Shown in pieces: positions 7,881 to 15,482 of a stretch of 46,468 bases of DNA; within the stretch, counting starts at the first letter, position 1, and each line of letters begins with the position of its first letter. The stretch is from Clostridia bacterium (GTDB lineage: Bacteria; Bacillota; Clostridia; Christensenellales; CAG-138), in assembly GCA_017539215.1 (NCBI GenBank), contig JAFYHI010000071.1, positions 1 to 46,468 of the forward strand, given 5' to 3'. Below the pieces are notes generated by a model. That model saw only the letters and a program-made list of their open reading frames with translations, did no database searches and was not told the DNA's origin. The translations under genes were made by a program, and so were the position numbers.

Positions 7881-8810
7881 ATGGGCAGGATATTCACTTC
7901 CGCGGAGCAGCTTATAGGAGGGACTCCGCTTCTGGAACTCGTTCGCATAGAGCGCCGCGACGGGCTGAAGGCGCGGCTGCTTGCAAAGCTCGAATCGTTC
8001 AATCCGGGCGGCTCGGTAAAGGACCGTGCCGCGCTGGGCATGATAAACGACGCGGAACGCAGGGGGCTTTTGTCGCCCGGCTCGACCATAATCGAGCCGA
8101 CCTCCGGCAACACGGGGATAGGGCTTGCTCTTGCGGCTTCGCTGCGCGGATACAGGACGGTCATAGTAATGCCGGAGACCATGAGCGCCGAGCGCAGGCG
8201 GCTGCTTGCGGCGTTCGGGGCGCAGATAGTATTGACCGACGGCGCGCGCGGCATGGCGGGCGCTATCGAAAGGGCCGCTGAGCTTGCGGCAAAAACCCCG
8301 GGCAGCTTTATGCCGGGTCAGTTCGAAAACCCCGCGAACCCCGGATCGCATTATCTGACCACAGGGCCCGAGATATGGGAGGACACGGACGGGCGCGTGG
8401 ACCTGCTTGTGGCGGGCGTCGGCACGGGAGGCACGCTGACGGGCACAGGCAGGTATCTGAAGGAAAAGGACCCGCGCATAAAGATAATCGCGGTGGAGCC
8501 CGCCTCCTCCCCCGTGCTTTCGGGAGGCGAAGCGGGGCCGCACGGCCTGCAGGGGATCGGCGCGGGGTTCGTGCCGAAGGCTTTGGACGCGCAGCTTATA
8601 GACGCCGTGGTGCGCGTGCGCGACGAGGACGCCTATGCGATGGGCCGCAGGCTTGCCCGTGAGGAAGGCGTTTTTGCCGGGATAACCTCCGGAGCGGCGG
8701 TGCATGCCGCGGCCGAGATATCAAAGCTGCCCGAAAACACAGGCAAAACGGCGGTGGTGATACTGCCCGACGACGGCGGCCGGTATCTCAGCACGCCTTT
8801 GTTCGAATAA
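7881..8810 (+). CDS. cysK: cysteine synthase (O-acetylserine sulfhydrylase)
   Basis: A 309-residue pyridoxal-phosphate enzyme that joins O-acetylserine and sulfide into cysteine. It has the PLP lysine in SFNPGGSVKDR, the substrate loop EPTSGNTGIGLA, the phosphate-binding glycine loop GTGGTLTGTGRYLK and the C-terminal GITSGAAV motif with the serine that binds the PLP ring nitrogen. The length is standard. It is the second gene of the cysE-cysK operon, with GAGGAAAA as ribosome site. CysE and CysK usually form a complex through the CysE C-terminus; the CysE here ends in Val rather than the Ile common in enterobacteria, so complex formation cannot be assumed. Confidence 0.95.
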   Translation: MGRIFTSAEQLIGGTPLLELVRIERRDGLKARLLAKLESFNPGGSVKDRAALGMINDAERRGLLSPGSTIIEPTSGNTGIGLALAASLRGYRTVIVMPETMSAERRRLLAAFGAQIVLTDGARGMAGAIERAAELAAKTPGSFMPGQFENPANPGSHYLTTGPEIWEDTDGRVDLLVAGVGTGGTLTGTGRYLKEKDPRIKIIAVEPASSPVLSGGEAGPHGLQGIGAGFVPKALDAQLIDAVVRVRDEDAYAMGRRLAREEGVFAGITSGAAVHAAAEISKLPENTGKTAVVILPDDGGRYLSTPLFE

Positions 8811-8840
8811 GCCTCTCCGCTTATGTCAGTTTTATTAACA

Positions 8841-8869
8841 GCGCCTCCGAAACTTGTTTTTGGGGGCGC
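8841..8869. other. hairpin overlapping the tcdA promoter
   Basis: GCGCCTCCGAAAC and GTTTTTGGGGGCGC form a long stem with one bulged T, two G-T pairs and a 2-base loop gap. It follows cysK by 30 bases but has no T-run on either strand, so it is a poor terminator. It contains the -35 hexamer of tcdA. Confidence 0.45.
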
Positions 8870-8882
8870 ATTCTGTTATAAT
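8854..8882 (+). promoter_or_regulatory. promoter of the tcdA-led operon
   Basis: TTGTTT (8854-8859), 17 bp, TATAAT (8877-8882) with a TGT extension. Confidence 0.65.
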
Positions 8883-8917
8883 CGAAAAACAGAGTATATG
8901 ATTTGCCGGAGGGCGGT

Positions 8918-9643
8918 ATGAAGGAAAGCTTTTACAGGACGGGTATGCTGCTGGGCGAGGGCGCGGAGGAAACGCTTCAAAACGCGCACGCGGCGGTATT
9001 CGGTGTGGGCGGAGTAGGCGGGCATGCCTGCGACGCGCTTGCAAGGTGCGGCGTTGGCAGGATAACCGCCGTGGACGCCGCTCTTGTAAAGGGAAGCAAC
9101 CTAAACCGCCAGATGGTCGCCGAAAAGGCGACCGTGGGTATGCCCAAGGCCGAGGCCATGAAACGGCATATCGAAGCCGTGTCGGACTGCCGGGTGACCG
9201 CCGTGCGTGAGTTTGTGACGGCCGAAAACGCGGCGGCGCTTATACCCCGCGGCGCGGATATCGTGATAGACGCCGTGGACAACGTGACGGCGAAGCTTGC
9301 GCTGATAACGGCGGCGCAGGCAATGGGGATAACGGTGCTTTCGTCAATGGGCGCCGGCAACCGGCTGGACCCCACCGCCGTGCGTATAGGCGATATTTAC
9401 AGGACCGAAACAGACCCGCTTGCAAGGGTGATGCGGCGCGAGCTGCGCGCCCGCGGGGTAAAGAAGCTGACGGTATGCTGGTCGACCGAGGAGCCGAAGC
9501 CGATATTGTTTGAGGCTCCCGATCCCGAGGCAAGGCGGCAGACGCCGGGCTCCGTGCCTTTCGTACCCGCCGCATTCGGGCTTGCGCTGGCTGCCGAGGC
9601 CGTAAGGCTGCTGCTCGAAAACAACAAGAGGACAGGTGGATAA
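8918..9643 (+). CDS. tcdA: tRNA threonylcarbamoyladenosine dehydratase
   Basis: This 241-residue E1-like (ThiF/MoeB fold) enzyme uses ATP to cyclise t6A37 of tRNAs into ct6A, strengthening decoding of ANN codons. Visible features are the opening R-T-G-M-L-L-G, the nucleotide-binding GVGGVGGHACDAL near residue 30, the NLNRQ motif that binds ATP, and the DAVDN motif near residue 108. The CxxC zinc pairs of MoeB-type proteins are absent, which separates TcdA from MoeB/ThiF. An upstream in-frame TTG (8903) is rejected: GGAGGGCGG lies just before the ATG at 8918. The stop codon sits 4 bases before the next gene, whose ribosome site is inside the tcdA coding end. Confidence 0.88.
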   Translation: MKESFYRTGMLLGEGAEETLQNAHAAVFGVGGVGGHACDALARCGVGRITAVDAALVKGSNLNRQMVAEKATVGMPKAEAMKRHIEAVSDCRVTAVREFVTAENAAALIPRGADIVIDAVDNVTAKLALITAAQAMGITVLSSMGAGNRLDPTAVRIGDIYRTETDPLARVMRRELRARGVKKLTVCWSTEEPKPILFEAPDPEARRQTPGSVPFVPAAFGLALAAEAVRLLLENNKRTGG

Positions 9644-9647
9644 AGAT

Positions 9648-11600
9648 ATGAACGGAAACATCAAAAGGATAACGGCGCTTTTTCTTGCGCTTCTGACCGC
9701 GCTTGCGGCGTGTACGGCGTTTGCCGCCGCCCCTTTGAAAAAGTCGACGGACGGCGGGCGCGTGCCGCCCCTCGACTCGGATTTTACCTACATACGGGTG
9801 CTTATATCGACCGGGGGGACGACTTACATAAACCTCGATCTTTACGGCGAATACCGCATCGGGCAGACGTCCATCTCGGGCACGCTTGACGTGCCGGTGC
9901 GCATCAAGGCAGCCGTGTCAGGCACGGGCGTCAAGGTGACTGACCGCTCGACTGGCGAGGTCTATGCCTCGGGCTCTTTCGTTGAACTGATGCGTGTGAA
10001 CCTCAACTGGGAGGCAGGCTGGGCTCAGCTTACCTACTGCGGCAACGAGGATACGCTTGACAGGTATTATCTGGGCTCGTTCAGGTTCGACAACGAATCG
10101 GGTTCTGTGCGAATGATAAACACCGTGCATCTGGCCTACTATATTTACGGCATAGTGGGGTACGAACTCTCGCCCTCGAGCCAGCCGGAGGCATTAAAGG
10201 CGCAGGCGATAGCCGCAAAGACACTCGGCATGTACTATATGGGCCGCGAGGGTGAATGGGACGTTAAGGACGGCTGGACGAGCGCGCTTTACCAGGCATA
10301 CCGCGGCTTCCGCGAGAACAGGCTTGCCACCATGCCCTACTGCCTTGCGGTCATAGGCCAGGCGCTTTCGTACCAGGGGACGATCATACCCATATTCTAC
10401 GGGCATACGAACGGCGGCGAGACCTCGCTGCCCTCAAGGGTGTTCGGGCAGAGCCTTGCCCGATACGACGGCGCATACGCGGTCTCGATCGACAACATCG
10501 AATACGACAACTATGACCAGTACCGTCAGCTCATATCGGTGGACTTCGGCGGGACGGGCGACAGCACGAGGTTTTTGGACTTTATACTTGTGAAGGCGGC
10601 GGAGGACGGAATATCCGCCCAAAGCGTGATCTCGATAGACGACCTTTACGCATACGACCCCTACCCCGGCACCACGCGCGATATGCAGCTTTTGCACGTC
10701 AGGGCGACGCTTGAAACCGCGGAAGGCTCCGCAGAGCTTATTGTAGACTGCCCGATCACACAGCTCAGGACCCTTGCTCTTACCGATATGGACGGGAGCG
10801 GCGACAGCTACTCATCCTCAAAATACGTGTTTACAAAGAACTATAAGCTGTATTGGGGCAAGGCAAGGTCCGGCGGCTACACGCTGATCTTCGCCCGCTA
10901 CGGACACGGCGTGGGCATGAGCCAGATAGGCGCCGACATACGCGCAAACCCCGCGACGTACGGCTGGGATTACAGGCAGATACTGGCCTTTTACTACCCC
11001 GGTATGCAGCTTATCTCCGTAACGGAGGGCGACCCCACGAATGCGGCAGGGCCGGTCATCGACCCCGTGCCGGTGCTTGCCTACGGTGAATGCTCCGGAG
11101 ATACGCCCTTTTTGATGGGAGCGTCGACAAGTTACCCCTCTTACGGAACGGTGCATGCGGGCGAGCACATAGACGTTTTGGGTGTGACCGAGACCGGCCT
11201 GTTCCACGCCGTGTGGAACGGCTTTACGGGGTATATCTCGATGAACTATTCGCACATCGTCATGTTCCCTGCGCCGACTGACGGTCTGTTTACCGTGACC
11301 GACGGGGCAACGAAGAGCTCGTGCAATCTGCGTGCTGAACCGTACATACGCGACGGCAACGTGATAGCGCGGCTTGACAAGGACACGGTGTTCAAAGCCT
11401 GGGCGCAGATAGGCAAATGGATGTACATAACGACGGAGGACGGGCAAGAGGGCTTTTTGAGCAGCGTGGTGGCAAACATTTACGGCACGCACACCGAAAC
11501 GGGCGTGAGCTTTATACCCGTGCGCGCTTACGTTTACGCAAGCGGCGCCCACGCGATAGCAAGGCACGTTTCTTTGAATTTAAGGAGGAACGCCGAGTAA
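9648..11600 (+). CDS. SpoIID/LytB-type exported amidase with SH3 domains
   Basis: A 650-residue exported protein with a signal peptide in residues 1-30 (MNGNIKR then a hydrophobic run ending at AFAA). The SpoIID/LytB domain begins near residue 160: YGIVGYELSPSSQPEALKAQ holds the glutamate equivalent to the catalytic residue of the SpoIID lytic transglycosylase, and GHGVGMSQIGA (about 420-430) with the later FYYPG closes it. Two SH3-like domains follow (about 485-545 and 550-630), which usually bind peptidoglycan stem peptides. SpoIID itself is near 340 residues and has no SH3 tail, so this is a LytB-like paralogue rather than the engulfment SpoIID. The ATG at 9648 is preferred to the GTG at 9636 because AGGTGG precedes it and the signal peptide begins there. 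Confidence 0.82.
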   Translation: MNGNIKRITALFLALLTALAACTAFAAAPLKKSTDGGRVPPLDSDFTYIRVLISTGGTTYINLDLYGEYRIGQTSISGTLDVPVRIKAAVSGTGVKVTDRSTGEVYASGSFVELMRVNLNWEAGWAQLTYCGNEDTLDRYYLGSFRFDNESGSVRMINTVHLAYYIYGIVGYELSPSSQPEALKAQAIAAKTLGMYYMGREGEWDVKDGWTSALYQAYRGFRENRLATMPYCLAVIGQALSYQGTIIPIFYGHTNGGETSLPSRVFGQSLARYDGAYAVSIDNIEYDNYDQYRQLISVDFGGTGDSTRFLDFILVKAAEDGISAQSVISIDDLYAYDPYPGTTRDMQLLHVRATLETAEGSAELIVDCPITQLRTLALTDMDGSGDSYSSSKYVFTKNYKLYWGKARSGGYTLIFARYGHGVGMSQIGADIRANPATYGWDYRQILAFYYPGMQLISVTEGDPTNAAGPVIDPVPVLAYGECSGDTPFLMGASTSYPSYGTVHAGEHIDVLGVTETGLFHAVWNGFTGYISMNYSHIVMFPAPTDGLFTVTDGATKSSCNLRAEPYIRDGNVIARLDKDTVFKAWAQIGKWMYITTEDGQEGFLSSVVANIYGTHTETGVSFIPVRAYVYASGAHAIARHVSLNLRRNAE

Positions 11601-11603
11601 GGG

Positions 11604-12848
11604 ATGAAAACGCGCATTTTCAGAACGAACGCCTTGGCGCTGCTGCTTGCGGCGGCGCTGTGCCTTGCGGGCTGCGCAGGCAAAAGCGGGGATCCCCTGC
11701 CCTCGCCTTCCGTTTATGCGCCGACTGAAGCGCCGACAAGCGTACCCACCGCGGCGCCCACCGAGGAGCCGACGCCCGCGCCCACCGACGAGCCGTATGA
11801 GGCAAGGGTGGTGCGCGAAGCCTTGGAGCGCATGAGCGCAAAAGAGAAGATAGGTATGCTCGTGATGTTCGGCTTTACGGGCCGCGGGCAGATGGACGGT
11901 GAATACGCCGCGCTGGGCCGCGAATACTGCGTGGGCAATTACATAATCGGCTCCGTGAACGTGGACAAAGGCGCGCCGGACGGCGGGTTTGAGGGCGTGA
12001 AGGAGCTGACCTCCTCGATAGAGAGGTCGGACCCGCTTTCGACGCCGAGGCTGTTTTCGACGGACGTTGAGGGAGGCACGGTGGTAAGGTTCGGCTTTGA
12101 CCCGAAGCTGCCCTCCGCTTCGGAGCTTGCCGAATGGCCCCCGGACGAGGTGCGGGAACTTTTTGAGTACATCGGGCAAAAGCTTTGCGAATGCGGGGTG
12201 AACCTTGATCTTGCGCCGGTATGCGACGTGGCTGAGGAGCCGGACAAGACCCTTTTGGGCTCAAGGATATTTTCAAGCGACCCCGAGCTTGCGGCAAGGC
12301 TGTGCGGCGCCGTTTCCGACGGGCTGCACGCGGGCGGATGCGCCTCCTGCCTTAAGCATTTTCCGGGACACGGAGCCGTGACGGGCGATTCGCACACGAG
12401 CGTGCCCGAAACGCAGAAAAGCGCGCAAGAGCTTTATGAATACGACGTTGAGGCGTTCAGGCTAGCGCTTTCGTACTCGCCCGACTGCGTTATGGCGGCG
12501 CACGTTCTGTACCCCGCGTTTGACGAGGGGAACGTGGCAAGCCTGTCGTTTTCGGTACTGACGGGGATACTGCGCGGCGACCTTGGCTTTGAAGGGGTCA
12601 TTATTTCCGACGATATGCTTATGGCGGGGCTTCGTGAATCCTGCCCCATGGACTCGGCTCCGCTCAAATTCATACTTGCGGGCGGCGACGTGGTGCTTTG
12701 CGGGGCGGATCCCGAGGTGCAGAGGACCGTGCTTGAAACGCTGACGCAGGCGTATGAAGTCAGGATACTGACCGAGGAACGACTGAACGAGAGCGCCGCA
12801 AGGATCCTGCGGCTGAAGCTTGAACGGGGCTTATGGAAGCCGGAGTGA
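11604..12848 (+). CDS. nagZ: NagZ-like beta-N-acetylhexosaminidase lipoprotein
   Basis: A glycoside hydrolase family 3 enzyme of 414 residues that would remove N-acetylglucosamine from muropeptides or wall polymers. The N-terminus is a lipoprotein signal with lipobox LAGC, followed by a linker of alternating Pro/Thr/Ala/Glu (about residues 35-65) that would span the wall. The catalytic domain has KHFPGHG and the D-S-H dyad (GDSHTSVP, about 258-265) that act as acid/base in NagZ enzymes, and the nucleophile in ISDDMLM. It starts 3 bases after the stop of the amidase gene and its end overlaps the next gene by 16 bases. A role in peptidoglycan turnover with the upstream amidase is the natural inference. 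Confidence 0.88.
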   Translation: MKTRIFRTNALALLLAAALCLAGCAGKSGDPLPSPSVYAPTEAPTSVPTAAPTEEPTPAPTDEPYEARVVREALERMSAKEKIGMLVMFGFTGRGQMDGEYAALGREYCVGNYIIGSVNVDKGAPDGGFEGVKELTSSIERSDPLSTPRLFSTDVEGGTVVRFGFDPKLPSASELAEWPPDEVRELFEYIGQKLCECGVNLDLAPVCDVAEEPDKTLLGSRIFSSDPELAARLCGAVSDGLHAGGCASCLKHFPGHGAVTGDSHTSVPETQKSAQELYEYDVEAFRLALSYSPDCVMAAHVLYPAFDEGNVASLSFSVLTGILRGDLGFEGVIISDDMLMAGLRESCPMDSAPLKFILAGGDVVLCGADPEVQRTVLETLTQAYEVRILTEERLNESAARILRLKLERGLWKPE

Positions 12849-13744
12849 AAAAAGGCCGAACAATACTGATATTTCTGCTGACCGCCGCGGTATATGCCGC
12901 GGCGGAGCTTGGGTTGACCGCGCTTATTTACGGGGCGGTATTTTCAAGATACGAGGCTGTGGAACCGCCGGAAAGCTCCATGCCCTATACCGAGGTCGCG
13001 TTCGACTGCCGCGGGGATGCGCTTTTCGGCAGGCTGTACGAGTGCGGCTCCGGCCTGCTCGTTATTATGATACCCGGCATACACGCGGAGTCGGCGGAGC
13101 TTGCGCCCGCGGCGGAGGCGATATGCGGCATGGGGTATTCGGTGCTGATCTTCGATCCGGCTGGGACAGGCAAAAGCGGGGGCGACGCGCGCGGGTTTTA
13201 CCGCATAGTTTACGACACGGACGCCTGCATACGCTTTGCGGAAGAAAACGCCCTGTTCGGCGCGGAGCGCGCGGTGCTTTTGGGGCACAGCCGGGGCGGT
13301 TACGCCGCTTGCATAGAGGCCGCGGAGCACGACTGCGTTTGCGCGGCCGCTGCGCTTTCGGCCCCGGATACTCCGCTTGAAGCCACGCTTGCCGGCTCGC
13401 AAGCCGCCGTAGGCACGGTCGGCAGAGCAAACGCGGCGGCGCTGTTCACAGTACAGAGCATGCTGTTTTCTCCGCAGGAGACGCTTGCATCCGCTTCGGA
13501 CGCGCTGGCCCGGTGTAAAAAGCCGGCGCTCATACTGCAGGGCGAGAACGACTCCGTGGTGCCGTGCGGAAGCTTCTCGGTCTATTCAAAGAGAGAAAAG
13601 CTTTCGGACTCTGCCCGCGCCGTGCTTTTGCCCTGCGCGCACGGCGATATACTGCTGAATGACGGCGAAGCGAATGAGGAAGCCATGAAGCTTATAGAAG
13701 AATTCCTTCATGGGGTGCAGGTCACGGCAGGTCGGTCGGGATGA
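12833..13744 (+). CDS. membrane-anchored alpha/beta hydrolase
   Basis: A 303-residue protein with one N-terminal membrane helix (about residues 9-37) and an alpha/beta hydrolase domain outside. The nucleophile elbow is GHSRGG, the acid is probably in GENDSVVP, and the His in CAHGD, so the Ser-Asp-His triad is complete. A GxSxG elbow with a PGIH stretch (about 80) preceding the first core helix gives the oxyanion hole. The substrate is not indicated by the sequence. The ATG at 12833 lies inside the end of nagZ (16-base overlap), implying coupled translation and an envelope-related role. Its 3' end overlaps the convergent yunB gene by 23 bases. Confidence 0.75.
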   Translation: MEAGVKKGRTILIFLLTAAVYAAAELGLTALIYGAVFSRYEAVEPPESSMPYTEVAFDCRGDALFGRLYECGSGLLVIMIPGIHAESAELAPAAEAICGMGYSVLIFDPAGTGKSGGDARGFYRIVYDTDACIRFAEENALFGAERAVLLGHSRGGYAACIEAAEHDCVCAAAALSAPDTPLEATLAGSQAAVGTVGRANAAALFTVQSMLFSPQETLASASDALARCKKPALILQGENDSVVPCGSFSVYSKREKLSDSARAVLLPCAHGDILLNDGEANEEAMKLIEEFLHGVQVTAGRSG

Positions 13745-14408
13745 GGTTGAGCATATCGTCCTCGTTTGCGACGTTGGTGTAGACCTGCGGCACGGCGCCC
13801 ACCACCACCGTTTGGGCGAGCGGCACATCCGTTTTGACCGTGACTGTCTTGTCGTGGCCCGGCGTTAACAGCCTTACCGCGCAGGTCAGTTCAAGGCTCA
13901 CCGTGAAAAGGCTTTGGTTGACGCCCGCCGATTTAAGGCTTGACGTTATGCGCCCGGTCACCCCGCCCATGGGAGTAAAACGGGCCCGCATCTGCGGACC
14001 GCGGCCCGCGAGCCACGCGACGCCGCTGACCGTGCCGAGCTCCACGCCGACCCCGTCGGAGCCCATGCCCGCCACGGCATCCTGCGCAAGCGCGGTGATG
14101 CGGCAGGCGATAGCGTTCAATGCGGCCGAATCCGCCATTATAGCATAGGTCGATTCGCCCGTTTGGGTGAGGGTCAGAAGCTTTGACGAGTCCTCCCCCG
14201 CTGCGGCCTGCGCTGCGGCCTCGGTGAGGCCCTTTGATACGGCCTCAAACGTTTTTGCCTCCGCTGCAGCGGCAATGTGACGCGAAAGCGCTCCGTTGAC
14301 CGCGGCGGAGAGTGCGATAACAAGGCCTGCGGCAAGCGCCGCAAGTACGGCTCCCCTGCGCCTTTTGCGCCCGATACGGGGCTTTCTTTTTTTGATAACG
14401 CATTCCAT
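13722..14408 (-). CDS. yunB: sporulation protein YunB
   Basis: A 228-residue single-pass membrane protein: a very basic cytoplasmic start (KKRKPRIGRKRRR), a membrane helix at about 19-40, and a mostly alpha/beta external domain. The C-terminal stretch VPLAQTVVVGAVPQVYTNV matches the conserved end of YunB, a SigE-controlled protein of the mother cell in Bacillus whose biochemical role is unknown. The gene is alone on its strand and overlaps the alpha/beta hydrolase gene tail to tail by 23 bases. Its presence is the best single sign in the window that the host forms endospores. No SigA-like promoter is evident upstream, consistent with sporulation-specific control. Confidence 0.83.
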   Translation of the reverse strand: MECVIKKRKPRIGRKRRRGAVLAALAAGLVIALSAAVNGALSRHIAAAAEAKTFEAVSKGLTEAAAQAAAGEDSSKLLTLTQTGESTYAIMADSAALNAIACRITALAQDAVAGMGSDGVGVELGTVSGVAWLAGRGPQMRARFTPMGGVTGRITSSLKSAGVNQSLFTVSLELTCAVRLLTPGHDKTVTVKTDVPLAQTVVVGAVPQVYTNVANEDDMLNLIPTDLP

Positions 14409-14507
14409 ACTGCAGACTATGCGGCGGGGTGCGTTTTTGGTGAAAAGCCGCGTTTGCGGGCTTTACGGTTTTTTTACAAGATCTTTACACCGCGCTTCAC
14501 CCACAGA

Positions 14508-14516
14508 TGGTATAAT
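14508..14516 (+). promoter_or_regulatory. extended -10 element before the DUF4003 gene
   Basis: TGG followed by TATAAT (14511-14516). The nearest -35-like hexamer, TTTACA (14484-14489), is 21 bp away, so the promoter would rely on the extended -10. Confidence 0.45.
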
Positions 14517-14568
14517 GGAAACATAAGGAAGCCGCCCCGGAGGATGACGGGCGAGCGGAAAGGATATT

Positions 14569-15480
14569 ATGAACGACGCTGTACTTGAACGCCTGATGCG
14601 TTTTTTTGACGGGTTGGACTGCTTTGCCGGTGTTTTTCGTTTTGAGACCCGTTTTCAGAACGGGCTTTGCGCGGCATATCTAGCCGCAAATGGCGGTACG
14701 GTACAAAGCTCAGAGCTTCAAGCCTGCCGCGACGCCGCAAAGAGGGTACTGCCCTTTGCGAGCATGACGAGGGCCATACTGCCCGCCGTGTGCCTTTATA
14801 TGGCGCAGAGCGACGCGCCCGAGGTGGCGGCGCAGAAGGTCACGGAGGCATACCGCGCCCTGCGGCGTTATTTCGGACCGACCGAGTATGCGGCGTTCGG
14901 CGCGCTCTGTTTGGCGGAGGGAGCGGACGCGGCGGAGTTTGAAAAGTTCGCAGCAAACACCCGCATGGTCTATAATGCGATGAAGGCACGCCACGGCATG
15001 CGAACGAGCACGCGCGATGTGCCCGCGTGCGTGATGCTTGCGCTTCGCGGGGCGGATCCCGAAAAGGCCGCCGAGGACGCCGGCGCCTGCTTTAAGCTTT
15101 TGCGCGGCGAACAAGGGCTGAGGGTGCGCTGGTGTACGGCGCAGGCGTCCGCGCTCGACCCGCGCGAAGCCGCGGCAAAGGCCCCGGGCATAGCCGCGCT
15201 GTACAGGAGGCTTCGCACCGAGAACCGCGGTTTCCGTGACTGGTATGAGCTGTGCGCTCTTGCCGCGGACGAGGCGGGCTTTACCGTTTGCGCAAACGAC
15301 GCGCTTGCGGTTTATGACCTGCTCCGCTCCGAAAAAAAACTGAACGCCCTGCATCTGGACGCCGCCGAACGGCTGACGCTGGCGTATATGCTCGTGCGCC
15401 CCTCGAAAGAGCTTTACGTTTACGCCTCCGCCGGGCATTTGGAGAAGAGGGCCGCACGAGCTGCCGCAGCAGCAACGTAA
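14569..15480 (+). CDS. DUF4003 family protein
   Basis: A 303-residue, probably all-alpha soluble protein without signal peptide. Its pattern fits DUF4003, a Firmicutes family of unknown function: an initial helix with a conserved FETRFQ-like stretch, the segment LPFASMTRAILPAVCLYMAQ, and later DVPACVMLAL and AAERLTLAYMLV repeats that suggest helical-repeat structure. A GAAAGGATATT ribosome site supports the ATG at 14569. It has its own promoter and ends 2 bases from the end of convergent feoB with no terminator in between. No function should be assigned. Confidence 0.7.
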   Translation: MNDAVLERLMRFFDGLDCFAGVFRFETRFQNGLCAAYLAANGGTVQSSELQACRDAAKRVLPFASMTRAILPAVCLYMAQSDAPEVAAQKVTEAYRALRRYFGPTEYAAFGALCLAEGADAAEFEKFAANTRMVYNAMKARHGMRTSTRDVPACVMLALRGADPEKAAEDAGACFKLLRGEQGLRVRWCTAQASALDPREAAAKAPGIAALYRRLRTENRGFRDWYELCALAADEAGFTVCANDALAVYDLLRSEKKLNALHLDAAERLTLAYMLVRPSKELYVYASAGHLEKRAARAAAAAT

Positions 15481-15482
15481 GT

